Assembly: GCA_964429235.1 (NCBI GenBank) | Contig: CAYSAQ010000004.1 | Span: forward strand, 1 to 64,000 | Direction: 5' to 3' | DNA length: 64,000 bases | From: CAYSAQ01 sp964429235 | GTDB lineage: Bacteria; Margulisbacteria; Riflemargulisbacteria; GWF2-35-9; DYQY01 | Part shown: positions 7,381 to 15,627 of the stretch, piece by piece | Layout of the letters: every line of letters begins with the position of its first letter | How positions within the stretch are numbered: the stretch's first letter is position 1 | The notes under the pieces: model-generated | Told to the model about the DNA's origin: nothing | Seen by the model: the letters and a program-made list of their open reading frames with translations, nothing else | The model's database searches: none | Program-made: the position numbers and the translations under genes

Positions 7381-9753
7381 TTAAGCGAAAATTATGTCTA
7401 ACTTGTTGGTGATGTTATTAACAATAGTTTGAAACTCTAGGTTAACCTCATCTTCCTCAAGTGTTTTATCTTGCCCTTGGAAGACTAGCTGGATAGTCAT
7501 GTTGATTTTATCATCACCATGTTTCTTTCCATCATAGATATCTATTAGGTTTACGTTCTTTAAGTTCTTTGCTTTAGATTTATTGATTACTTTTAATATA
7601 CTATCGAAGTCTACATTTTTGTCTATCCAGAAAGATGTATCTCTTTTCATTGTTGGGTATAAAGAGAATTTTTTATATTTTCTTTTTATGCTAGCATATT
7701 TTTTTATACTTACAGGTCTTATTTCCATGTAATACATTTTTGTTTTGAACCCATAGTGTTCATTAATGCTTGGGTGTACTTCTCCAAACACTGCAAGTGT
7801 ATCTTTCCCAATCGTCACCTTAGCTGATTTTCCAGGGTGTAGGAATTCATATATATCGTTTCTAGAGTAGTTTACTTGTTTTAGGTTTAAGAAAAGCAGA
7901 AGCTCTTCTACAACACCTTTTAATTCTGGGAAGCTATATGTTTTCTTTTCTTTTACAGTAACAGGTGTAATTGGCGACGCTGCAAATAATGCTGCTGCCT
8001 GTAATTCCTGAACAACTGTCTCGCCATTGAGATAATAGGCGTTTCCTATTTCAAATATATTATATCCTTCAACTAAATGACGACTGTTATAGTCTTGGGT
8101 TTTGATTAAAGAAATAAATAAATTAGTTCTAAGAACTGACTCAGAACTTGTAAGTGGGTTCTTCATCTTAATTGCTTCTTTGTTAAAAGTAATAGGTAGC
8201 TCATTAGGTGATACCATTGAGTATGATACTGTTTCTGATAAACCTTTTTGAGTCATAAAGTCTCTAATGCTTTTTGAAATATCATAATTGGATAAGTTTA
8301 ATTCTAATCTATTAAAGTTTCTAATAGGAGGAAGTACTGATTCTATATTGTTGAATCCAAATATTCTACCAATCTCTTCTATTAAGTCTGCTTCTCTTGT
8401 AACTTCAGCTGCTCTAAAAGAAGGAACAGTTATAATATCCTTATCAGCAGTAAACTCTAATCTTTCTAAAATATTAATCATTTCTTTTTTATCAATATTT
8501 GTACCTAGAAGAGAGTTAACTCTTTCTGGTCTTAGCTCTATAGTTACTGGTTTTGGTTCAGCTTCATATACATCACAAATATTGGAGCTTATTGTTCCTC
8601 CACAGATATCTAATATAAGCTTGATGGCTCTGTGAAAAGCAAATTCTGTATTATAGAAATCAACACCTTTTTCGAATCTCTGTGAAGCTTCAGTTCTAAT
8701 ACCTTTTAGAAATGATGTTCTTCTTACACTTATTGGGTCAAAGCTAGCAGCTTCTAAAACAATGTCAGCAGTGTCATCATGTACTGCAGAGTTTTTTCCG
8801 CCTATAACACCCGCAATTGCTAGAGGTCCAGCATTGTCAGCTATGATTAAGTTTGTATCACTTAGTTTAATTTCCTGGTCATTAAGAGCTTCAAGAGTTT
8901 CGCCTTCTTTGGCAGTTCTTACTACAATCGTAGCCGCAGTTATCTTTTCATAAGAAAATGCGTGTAATGGCTGACCGCATTCATATAATACATAATTAGT
9001 TATATCCACGATGTTATTAATCGGCTTAATATCTACAGATCTTAGCTTTTTCTGCATCCATTCTGGAGAAGGTGCTATTTTGATTCCTTTTATTACTACA
9101 CCCATATATCTTTCGCAAAGTTCTGGTGCTTCATTGATTACTTTAAGCTTAGATTCGTGTTTTGAGTTGTCTTTGTAAGATATATCAATCTTCTTTGTCT
9201 TTTTGTCATAGATTGCAGCAATTTCTCTAGCTAATCCTTGCATGCTAAGTAAATCACCTCTGTTTGGAGTAATGGTGATATCTAATACTTGTTCCGTCAT
9301 TTCAAGGTATTCTGATACATCAGTACCTATTGCTGGTTTATTTTCTAGAATCATTATTCCTTGCGCAGAGTCAGATAATCCTAGCTCCATTTCAGAACAC
9401 ATCATTCCTTCGCTTTTAATTCCTCTTAGTTTTGAGCTTTTTATTAGAACTCCATTTGGTAGGTCAGCTCCTTCTATTGCTACAGGGATAATAGCGCCTT
9501 CAAATACATTTGGTGCGCCTGTTACTATCTGAATATTAGTAGTGCCTGTTTCTACTTGGCATACTACAAGCTTGTCGGCATCAGGGTGTTTTTCTATTTT
9601 GGTTATTTTACCAACAACAACTTTATCTAATTGTTTCTTTTGGTCGATTTTATCTTCAATCTCACAACTATGATCTGTTAGCTTTGCAGCAAGACCATTG
9701 ATGTCGTCATCTATATTTACAAGTTCTTTTAGCCAGCTAATAGGTAATAACAT
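7381..9753 (-). CDS. pheT: phenylalanyl-tRNA synthetase beta subunit
   Basis: 790 residues, full length for a bacterial PheT. An OB-fold tRNA-binding domain spans about 40-150 (VGKITKIEKHPDADKLVVCQ), followed by B3/B4 (about 205-375, including the NIVDITNYVL segment), B5 (about 400-470) and a C-terminal anticodon-binding FDX-ACB domain (YPTMKRDTSFWI and onward). It forms the (alpha-beta)2 enzyme that charges tRNA-Phe. Its ATG overlaps the pheS stop by one base. Confidence 0.97.
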   Translation of the reverse strand: MLLPISWLKELVNIDDDINGLAAKLTDHSCEIEDKIDQKKQLDKVVVGKITKIEKHPDADKLVVCQVETGTTNIQIVTGAPNVFEGAIIPVAIEGADLPNGVLIKSSKLRGIKSEGMMCSEMELGLSDSAQGIMILENKPAIGTDVSEYLEMTEQVLDITITPNRGDLLSMQGLAREIAAIYDKKTKKIDISYKDNSKHESKLKVINEAPELCERYMGVVIKGIKIAPSPEWMQKKLRSVDIKPINNIVDITNYVLYECGQPLHAFSYEKITAATIVVRTAKEGETLEALNDQEIKLSDTNLIIADNAGPLAIAGVIGGKNSAVHDDTADIVLEAASFDPISVRRTSFLKGIRTEASQRFEKGVDFYNTEFAFHRAIKLILDICGGTISSNICDVYEAEPKPVTIELRPERVNSLLGTNIDKKEMINILERLEFTADKDIITVPSFRAAEVTREADLIEEIGRIFGFNNIESVLPPIRNFNRLELNLSNYDISKSIRDFMTQKGLSETVSYSMVSPNELPITFNKEAIKMKNPLTSSESVLRTNLFISLIKTQDYNSRHLVEGYNIFEIGNAYYLNGETVVQELQAAALFAASPITPVTVKEKKTYSFPELKGVVEELLLFLNLKQVNYSRNDIYEFLHPGKSAKVTIGKDTLAVFGEVHPSINEHYGFKTKMYYMEIRPVSIKKYASIKRKYKKFSLYPTMKRDTSFWIDKNVDFDSILKVINKSKAKNLKNVNLIDIYDGKKHGDDKINMTIQLVFQGQDKTLEEDEVNLEFQTIVNNITNKLDIIFA

Positions 9754-10775
9754 TAGAATTGCTCCAGAAAAAATTTATGATTATCGTAATAATACTTGAT
9801 GTTATCAATGCCATATTTAAGCATAGCAAGTCTCTCAACTCCTACACCAAATGCGAATCCAGAATATACTTCTGGGTCTATGTTTACTTTTTCTAATACA
9901 TTAGGGTCAACCATTCCAGCACCTAGTATTTCTATCCAGCCAGTTTGCTTACATACGCCACAGCCTTTACCGCCACAAATCACACATTGAACATCTAGCT
10001 CAACACTTGGCTCAGTAAAAGGGAAGTAGCTTGGTCTTAGCTGAACTTTATTGCCTTTGTTAAAAAACCGCTCAATGAAGAATTCCAAAGTAGCTTTTAA
10101 ATGTGCAAACGATACGCCTTTATCTACATAAAGACCTTCTATTTGGTGAAAGACAGGAGAGTGAGATACATCAGAATCACTTCTAAATACTTTTCCTGGC
10201 ATTATGACTCTTACAGGAGGTTCCATATTTTCTAGAACTCTAATCTGTACATTAGAAGTATGTGTTCTCATTACATGATTTTCTTTAGTTTCTAAATAGA
10301 AAGTATCATGCATATCTCTAGCTGGGTGGTCTGGTGGGAAGTTTAGAGCTTCAAAATTATAGAAATCTGTTTCTAGCTCAGGTCCTTCAGCAATAACAAA
10401 GCCTAATTCTTTGAATATCTCTTCAGCCTCATAGATTATTTTTGTAATAGGGTGGATAGTTCCTGTTTTTATTCCTTGCACTGGTAATGTTAAATCAATC
10501 TTCTCAGATTGTAGTTTGTTTTTTAGTTCTCCGTCTTTAATCTCTACTGATTTAGTTTCAATTTTTTCAGAGATTTCTTGCTTAAGTTTGTTAAGAAGAG
10601 GTCCGAATTCTTTTTTTTCTTCAATAGATAGGGCTTTCATTCCTTTTAGAGCTTCAGTAAGAGAACCTTTTTTCCCTAGGAATTCTATTCTGATTTTTTC
10701 AGCTGTATCAAGGTCTCCACAGTTTTGGATAGAGTTTAAAAAGTTATTTTTTATAGTTTCTACTTGTTTATGCAT
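9753..10775 (-). CDS. pheS: phenylalanyl-tRNA synthetase alpha subunit
   Basis: 340 residues with the N-terminal coiled-coil tRNA-binding arm (about 1-100) and the class II catalytic core: motif 2 region around EGPELETDFYNFEALNFP, PARDMHDTFYL, a Cys-rich insertion CVICGGKGCGVCKQTGW and motif 3 GFAFGVGVERLAM. First gene of the pheST-mutS operon. Upstream on the minus strand is TATAAT (10804-10809) and an AGGGGAA Shine-Dalgarno, so unlike many neighbours it has a conventional leader. Confidence 0.97.
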   Translation of the reverse strand: MHKQVETIKNNFLNSIQNCGDLDTAEKIRIEFLGKKGSLTEALKGMKALSIEEKKEFGPLLNKLKQEISEKIETKSVEIKDGELKNKLQSEKIDLTLPVQGIKTGTIHPITKIIYEAEEIFKELGFVIAEGPELETDFYNFEALNFPPDHPARDMHDTFYLETKENHVMRTHTSNVQIRVLENMEPPVRVIMPGKVFRSDSDVSHSPVFHQIEGLYVDKGVSFAHLKATLEFFIERFFNKGNKVQLRPSYFPFTEPSVELDVQCVICGGKGCGVCKQTGWIEILGAGMVDPNVLEKVNIDPEVYSGFAFGVGVERLAMLKYGIDNIKYYYDNHKFFLEQF

Positions 10776-10833
10776 TAATTCCCCTATGTGAATGGCTCAA
10801 ATCATTATAAAAGAAGTAGTTGTTTAGTTCAAG

Positions 10834-10871
10834 TTGACATATCTATTACTATTCCATAGTATAATCCTATT
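10834..10871 (+). promoter_or_regulatory. promoter of the Wzz-like gene (leaderless)
   Basis: TATAAT at 10860-10865 is 6 bases from the ATG at 10872. A consensus TTGACA at 10834-10839 is present, but the 20-base spacing is longer than optimal. Confidence 0.55.
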
Positions 10872-11606
10872 ATGAGTGAGCAAAATACACAGATGTATGA
10901 TGATGAAATTGATTTAATTGCATTAGTTAAAACTTTATTTCATTATTGGAAATTAATCGTATCTATTACAGCTACTGCAACAATAATAGCAATTATATTT
11001 GCGATGTTAGCTACTCCAATGTTTAAATCTAGTGCTAAGTTCTTTATTCCTCAGTCAGATAATTCTTCTATGTCAGGCTATATGTCTGCAATTAGTAGTT
11101 TGGGTTTAGGTGGAATGCTTGGTGGTGACGCTTCTTCAGAGATAGTCCTTAATCTTATTAATTCTAGAAGAATGGCTAGAGATATCGTAAATGAATTTGA
11201 TCTAGTAAATGTTTATAACAGCAGAGTCGGTAATGATAAAAACAAATCTGTTAGTGCCGAGCAGCAAGTAAGAGAAATGTATAATGCAGTAAACCAATTA
11301 AAAGGGAGTATGAGTGTTAATAAAGACAAAACAGGACTTATATCACTTGCAGTTGAAGACAGAGACCCTCAATTAGCAGCAGATATCGCTAATTTTACTA
11401 TTAAGAATCTAGATGTAATAAATGAAGAGCTTAAAGTTAGTTCGCAGAAGCCACTTGTTACTGTACTTGATGCTGCTGAGAAACCTTTGCAAAAATCAAA
11501 ACCAAACAAGAAGATGATGGTTATCATTGGCTTTATTACTGGAGGAATGATTTCCGTTTTCTTATCGTTCCTTTTAGATTATTTGAAAAAGAACTTTAAT
11601 ATATAA
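10872..11606 (+). CDS. Wzz-type polysaccharide co-polymerase / chain-length determinant
   Basis: 244 residues with the Wzz architecture: a short cytoplasmic N-terminus starting EIDLIALVKTLFHYWK, TM1 at about 28-47, a periplasmic helical domain, and TM2 at about 218-238 preceded by the proline-containing AAEKPLQKSKPNKK segment typical of the family. It would set chain length of a surface polysaccharide in the inner membrane. No polysaccharide synthesis genes are adjacent, so the partner locus is elsewhere. A Gly-rich loop (SLGLGGMLGGD) lies just after the first conserved block. Confidence 0.85.
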   Translation: MSEQNTQMYDDEIDLIALVKTLFHYWKLIVSITATATIIAIIFAMLATPMFKSSAKFFIPQSDNSSMSGYMSAISSLGLGGMLGGDASSEIVLNLINSRRMARDIVNEFDLVNVYNSRVGNDKNKSVSAEQQVREMYNAVNQLKGSMSVNKDKTGLISLAVEDRDPQLAADIANFTIKNLDVINEELKVSSQKPLVTVLDAAEKPLQKSKPNKKMMVIIGFITGGMISVFLSFLLDYLKKNFNI

Positions 11607-11610
11607 TACG

Positions 11611-12318
11611 ATGACAAATAATCTTATGAGAATCCAAAAACACTTATCACAAGAAGGAATCCTTTCAAGAAGAAAAACAGAAGAGTACATAAAAAAAGGA
11701 TGGATACTTCTAAACGGAGAAGTAGTTATAGATTTAGGTACAAAAATAGAACCGGGAAAAGATATTGTTGAACTTACAGAAGAAGCAAAAGCCGTAAAGT
11801 TTACCTATATGCTTTTTAATAAGCCATTTGGTATTTTTACAAATTGTCCTGAAGATGGAGAAAAACAAATTACAGATTTGCTTCCTGCAGAATACGCGAA
11901 AATAAGTAGCGTAGGGCGTCTCGATAAAGATTCTGAGGGAATTATATTGATGACAGATGATGGTGCTATGGCTAACCATTTTTTGAACTCAGGCTTTGAA
12001 CATGAAAGAGACTATGAAGTACGGATTGATAATGTTATGACTAGAACAATGCAGTCTAAGTTAGAAGATGGTATTCGCATGATGGATACAATTACTAAGC
12101 CATCTAAAATAAAGATTATATCAAAACAAAGATTCATTATTACTCTTACTGAAGGCAAAAACCGTCAGGTAAGAAGGATGCTTAAAAAAGTTGGCGTAAA
12201 TGTTGTTAAACTTAAGCGAATTAGTTTTGCTGGGTTTAAACTTGGCGATCTTAAGTCGGGTGATTATCGCTTGTTAGAAAAAGAAGATTTCCAGACGGAC
12301 TTTATTACTTCTGAATAA
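11611..12318 (+). CDS. rRNA pseudouridine synthase, RsuA/RluB family
   Basis: 235 residues: an N-terminal S4 RNA-binding domain (about 6-60, with RIQKHLSQEGILSRRK) and the RsuA-type catalytic domain with VGRLDKDSEGIILMTDDG (catalytic Asp105) and a C-terminal GKNRQVRRML motif. It converts a uridine in ribosomal RNA to pseudouridine; which of the RsuA/RluB/RluE/RluF sites cannot be told. The start is ambiguous: the ATG at 11611 lies only 3 bases after a TATAAT, while Met6 at 11626 begins exactly where homologues usually start. Confidence 0.9.
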   Translation: MTNNLMRIQKHLSQEGILSRRKTEEYIKKGWILLNGEVVIDLGTKIEPGKDIVELTEEAKAVKFTYMLFNKPFGIFTNCPEDGEKQITDLLPAEYAKISSVGRLDKDSEGIILMTDDGAMANHFLNSGFEHERDYEVRIDNVMTRTMQSKLEDGIRMMDTITKPSKIKIISKQRFIITLTEGKNRQVRRMLKKVGVNVVKLKRISFAGFKLGDLKSGDYRLLEKEDFQTDFITSE

Positions 12319-12324
12319 TTATAG

Positions 12325-12336
12325 TACTATATAGGT
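12325..12336 (+). promoter_or_regulatory. -10 element, leaderless start
   Basis: TACTAT at 12325-12330 with 6 bases to the ATG at 12337. A weaker -10 than its peers, but the same spacing. Confidence 0.4.
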
Positions 12337-13038
12337 ATGCAAGTCGAAAAACGTCCATTTGGAATAGTTCTTTTTTTATTATATATAATAAATATCTTTA
12401 TTTTTTTAATAGCAGGGCTTTATGTTTTAGATTTAGTTGTTAAGTATTTGCATTTCCTTAATTATATATCTCCTTCATTAATTAAATATTATTTTGCTAT
12501 GATGCCAGTCGATATTATTGCTTTCGGTTTCGATTTAGTAATCATCTATTTCTTGTTATCTGCAAGAAAGGTTATCAAAGATAGGGTCTTAGGTGGATCA
12601 AAACTATTAAATGCCAGTCTTCTTTCAGCAGTTTTTGTTTATTTGCTGAAGTTTATTTTCCTAAATTTATTTATATATTTTTCAGTGGTGCCAGTAGTTA
12701 AGGATTATCATTTCATGGTCATGTTTAAGTTTGTCTTTGTTCGTTTAACACTTTTCCTTTTTATATATCCAGCATTCGGATTATTAATGCAATACGCAAA
12801 AAGTGTTACTTGGTATTTTGGACATAACTATAAAGGACTTTATGCTTTTAAGAGTTCTTTTCATCTTCCATTAGGAACATATTTTAATATTGTGGGACGG
12901 GTTTCGTTTGTAGTTTTTGTTATATTTTCAGCATTATTTCTTCCATACATTTCTGTTAATTTTAAAGTATTAGTAAGTCTTTTATCTGGTGCTGGTGCTT
13001 TTTATTGGTTATTTATACCAAAAAAAGAATTGGATTAG
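12337..13038 (+). CDS. integral membrane protein, unknown
   Basis: 233 residues, strongly hydrophobic, with about six transmembrane segments (for example near 8-30, 45-70, 88-115, 125-150, 185-205 and 208-228). No motif or family is recognised. It lies between the pseudouridine synthase and the convergent glnS with one base between stop codons. No Shine-Dalgarno is seen; the spacing to the -10 suggests a leaderless mRNA. Confidence 0.75.
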   Translation: MQVEKRPFGIVLFLLYIINIFIFLIAGLYVLDLVVKYLHFLNYISPSLIKYYFAMMPVDIIAFGFDLVIIYFLLSARKVIKDRVLGGSKLLNASLLSAVFVYLLKFIFLNLFIYFSVVPVVKDYHFMVMFKFVFVRLTLFLFIYPAFGLLMQYAKSVTWYFGHNYKGLYAFKSSFHLPLGTYFNIVGRVSFVVFVIFSALFLPYISVNFKVLVSLLSGAGAFYWLFIPKKELD

Positions 13039-13039
13039 T

Positions 13040-14740
13040 TTATTTCTTTTGAGCTTTAGCCCAAGAATCTTTTAGTGTGATTGTTCTATTGAATACTAGT
13101 TTATCTGGAGTGGAATCTTTGCTATCAACACAGAAATAAGCTTTTCTTATGAATTGATAAGATGTTCCTGTTTTAGCTTCTACTAAACTAGGTTCAATAA
13201 ATGCTGTAATAGTCTTGGCAGAGTCAGGATTAACAGTTTCTAACCAGTCAGTTCCTTCAGGTGCATCATATGGATCTTCTTGTGCGAATAAGTGATTATA
13301 AAGTCTTATTTCAGCTTCTTTAGCATGTTTAGTAGATACCCAGTGTAGTGTTCCTTTTACTTTTCTGCCATCAGGGCTATTTCCGCCTCCACGTGTTAGT
13401 GGGTCATATGTACAATGTATTTCTGTAATATTTCCGTTACTATCTTTTTCTATATGAGTACATTTTACGAAGTAGGCATGTTTTAGTCTTACTTCTCTAC
13501 CGATATCAAGACGGAAGAACTTTCTTGGAGCATCTTCCAGGAAGTCATCACGTTCAATGTATAGTTCTTTAGAGAAAGGTACCTGACGTATGCCTGCATT
13601 TTCATCTCCAGGGTTATTGTCAGCATCAAGCATTTCTTCTTTATCATCAGGATAATTGTCTATTATAAGTTTTACTGGGTCTAGAACTGCCATAACTCTT
13701 GTAGCTTTCTTATTCAAGTCATCACGAATAAAGTGTTCAAGCAAAGCAAAGTCAATTGTGCTGTACGTTTTATTGACACTAATTCTATCAGCAAAAGCTT
13801 TAATCGCTTCTGGCGTATAACCTCTGCGTCTCATTCCTGCTATTGTTGGCATTCTTGGATCATCCCATCCATTAACTATATTTTCTTCTACTAATTTTAG
13901 TAATTTTCTTTTACTCATAACAGTATAAGAAAGGTTTAATCTTGCGAATTCTATTTGTCTTGGTTTGCTTGGTACTGGCAGATTATCTAAGAACCATTCA
14001 TATAAAGGTCTATGATCTTCAAATTCCATGGTGCAGATTGAATGAGTAATATTCTCTATTGAATCTGATTGTCCATGAGTAAAGTCATACATTGGGTAAA
14101 TACACCACTTATCACCAGTTCTTGGATGTTCTGCGTGTTTAATTCTGTAGAGAACAGGATCGCGCATATTAAGGTTAGGAGAACTCATGTCTACTTTAGC
14201 TCTTAAAACTTTTTTTCCGTCTGAGAAGTCTCCGCTTTTCATCTTAGTAAACAACTCTAAGTTTTCTTCTTTGCTTCTATTTCTATATGGGCTGTCCTTG
14301 CCTGGCTCTGTAAGTGTTCCTCTGTGTTCTTTTATTTCTTCTGCTGTAAGGTCCTCAACATATGCCTTATCAGTATTAATTAAATGGATTGCCCATTCAT
14401 ACAGCTGTTCAAAATAATCAGAAGAATAGTGAATGTGCTCGTTCCAATCAAATCCAAGCCATTTTATATCTTCTTTTATAGCATTAATATACTCAATTTC
14501 TTCTTTTTCAGGGTTTGTGTCATCAAATCTTAAGTTACAATGTCCTCCAAAAGTTTGTGGTAACCCAAAGTTTAGGCAAATAGATTTAGCATGTCCGATG
14601 TGTAGATATCCGTTTGGTTCAGGCGGGAACCTGCTTATTACTTCACTATGTTTGCCTGAAGCTAAGTCTTCTTTAATTATTTGTTCTATAAAATTAAGAT
14701 TTTTTTCGGTGCTTTCCATTATGGGATAGTATTTTAACAT
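13040..14740 (-). CDS. glnS: glutaminyl-tRNA synthetase
   Basis: 566 residues, colinear with proteobacterial GlnRS: PPEPNGYLHIGHAKS (HIGH at 47-50), the VMSKRKL form of KMSKS (about residue 275), and the C-terminal beta-barrel anticodon domain. It charges tRNA-Gln directly, so this organism need not use transamidation for Gln-tRNA. Two starts are possible: the ATG at 14740, whose upstream GGGGAGG comes from the adjoining palindromic repeat, or Met8 (14719), which matches the usual N-terminus but has no Shine-Dalgarno. Confidence 0.95.
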   Translation of the reverse strand: MLKYYPIMESTEKNLNFIEQIIKEDLASGKHSEVISRFPPEPNGYLHIGHAKSICLNFGLPQTFGGHCNLRFDDTNPEKEEIEYINAIKEDIKWLGFDWNEHIHYSSDYFEQLYEWAIHLINTDKAYVEDLTAEEIKEHRGTLTEPGKDSPYRNRSKEENLELFTKMKSGDFSDGKKVLRAKVDMSSPNLNMRDPVLYRIKHAEHPRTGDKWCIYPMYDFTHGQSDSIENITHSICTMEFEDHRPLYEWFLDNLPVPSKPRQIEFARLNLSYTVMSKRKLLKLVEENIVNGWDDPRMPTIAGMRRRGYTPEAIKAFADRISVNKTYSTIDFALLEHFIRDDLNKKATRVMAVLDPVKLIIDNYPDDKEEMLDADNNPGDENAGIRQVPFSKELYIERDDFLEDAPRKFFRLDIGREVRLKHAYFVKCTHIEKDSNGNITEIHCTYDPLTRGGGNSPDGRKVKGTLHWVSTKHAKEAEIRLYNHLFAQEDPYDAPEGTDWLETVNPDSAKTITAFIEPSLVEAKTGTSYQFIRKAYFCVDSKDSTPDKLVFNRTITLKDSWAKAQKK

Positions 14741-14741
14741 A

Positions 14742-14762
14742 GCCTCCCCTAATAGGGGAGGC
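14742..14762 (+). repeat. perfect palindrome, head of the composite repeat
   Basis: gcctccccta-a-taggggaggc, 10-base arms around a single A. It directly abuts the first ATG of glnS, where its minus strand reads as a Shine-Dalgarno-like GGGGAGG. Confidence 0.75.
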
Positions 14763-14770
14763 TATTTTTG

Positions 14771-14819
14771 ACCTCTCTGTCAGTCTGCGACTGGCATCTC
14801 TCCTATTAGGAGAGACTTT
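14771..14819 (-). repeat. composite palindromic repeat, reverse orientation
   Basis: Tail complement acctctctgt, a variable stem cagtc-tgc-gactg, and head tctcctattaggaga. Nearly identical to the copy at 15403-15449, with compensating changes in head and stem. Confidence 0.7.
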
Positions 14820-14854
14820 TTAATTACTAAAAATAAGAAGTGACAAGTATTAAA

Positions 14855-14904
14855 GCCTCCCCTAATAGGGGAGGTGGCCACGAATGTGGTCGGAGAGGTC
14901 TGTA
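14855..14904 (+). repeat. composite palindromic repeat upstream of the DUF559 gene
   Basis: Head gcctcccctaataggggagg, then tgg, a variable stem ccac-gaat-gtgg, and tail cggagaggtctgta. The head and tail match the copy at 15489-15544 exactly; only the middle stem differs. It forms a head-to-head pair with 14771-14819. Confidence 0.75.
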
Positions 14905-14923
14905 TTAGAAGTTTGTTGTATTT

Positions 14924-14945
14924 TGCAAAACCGGAGGGGGATGTA
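14924..14945 (+). repeat. partial composite repeat (tail only)
   Basis: tgcaaaaccggagggggatgta resembles the middle-stem end plus tail of the copy at 15489-15544 (ctgcaaaaccggagaggtctgta), without a head. Probably a decayed or recombined copy just upstream of the DUF559 gene. Confidence 0.5.
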
Positions 14946-14990
14946 TTAAAATATGTGAATTGGAAGACTTAAATTAATAAGGAAATTATA

Positions 14991-15422
14991 ATGGACTTGG
15001 AATTTTCAAAAGAATGGTTAAAAGAAAAAGGATTAGTATGGAATGGCAGGTCGTTACCATATAATGGAAAGTTGATTGATAGAGCAAGAGCACTTCGTAG
15101 AGAAATGACAAAAGAAGAAAAGAAGTTATGGTATGAGTTCTTACAGAAATATCCATTGAAATTTTATAAACAAAGAATAATAGATCATTATATCGTTGAT
15201 TTCTATTGTCCTATAAAAAAGTTAGTTGTTGAAGTTGATGGAAGTCATCATTTTACTAAAGAGGGAATTGTTCTTGATTCTATTCGAACAGATGTTTTAG
15301 AGATATATGGAGTAAGTGTTTTAAGATTCACTAATAGACAGGTCTTAGATGATATCTTATTTGTTCGTAATGAAATAGATAATTACATAAAATCACCTTT
15401 TAACCTCTCTGTCAGTCTATGA
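14991..15422 (+). CDS. DUF559 (Vsr-like) endonuclease-domain protein inside a repeat cluster
   Basis: 143 residues. The DUF559 core, distantly related to the very-short-patch-repair endonuclease fold, spans about 30-133: RARALRREMTKEEKKLW, then FYKQRIIDHYIVDFYCP, then LVVEVDGSHH, with Asp70 and the Glu81-x-Asp83 pair as likely metal ligands. A few residues at the C-terminus (NLSVSL) and the TGA stop are encoded by the palindromic repeat at 15403-15449, and repeat copies also lie upstream. A good Shine-Dalgarno (AAGGAA) precedes the ATG. Whether the protein acts on the repeats is inference from location. Confidence 0.85.
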   Translation: MDLEFSKEWLKEKGLVWNGRSLPYNGKLIDRARALRREMTKEEKKLWYEFLQKYPLKFYKQRIIDHYIVDFYCPIKKLVVEVDGSHHFTKEGIVLDSIRTDVLEIYGVSVLRFTNRQVLDDILFVRNEIDNYIKSPFNLSVSL

Positions 15423-15449
15423 CTGACATCTCCCCTATTAGGGGAGACT
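15403..15449 (-). repeat. composite palindromic repeat overlapping the DUF559 3' end
   Basis: acctctctgt, a stem gtcag-tctat-gactgac, and head tctcccctattaggggaga. The DUF559 reading frame enters it and stops at the TGA in the middle stem. Confidence 0.75.
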
Positions 15450-15488
15450 TTTATTGGTTTCAATGTATGTATGAATTTGTATTTTTAA

Positions 15489-15544
15489 GCCTCCCCTAAT
15501 AGGGGAGGTGGTTTTGCATATCTGCAAAACCGGAGAGGTCTGTA
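15489..15544 (+). repeat. composite palindromic repeat downstream of DUF559
   Basis: Head gcctcccctaataggggagg, tg, a perfect variable stem gttttgca-tatc-tgcaaaac, and tail cggagaggtctgta. Head-to-head partner of 15403-15449. Confidence 0.75.
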
Positions 15545-15615
15545 TTTGATAGGTCTATTTATCACAAACTTAAAATAATGTTTATGCTGAGCTTGTCGAA
15601 GTAAACGACTAAACT

Positions 15616-15627
15616 TATAATAAAGTA
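15616..15627 (+). promoter_or_regulatory. -10 element, leaderless start of the K+ channel gene
   Basis: TATAAT at 15616-15621, 6 bases before the ATG at 15628. Confidence 0.6.

Noticed and set aside
14742..15544. CRISPR array
   Set aside because: The repeats are palindromic, vary in the middle, alternate in orientation, and lack regular spacers or cas genes.
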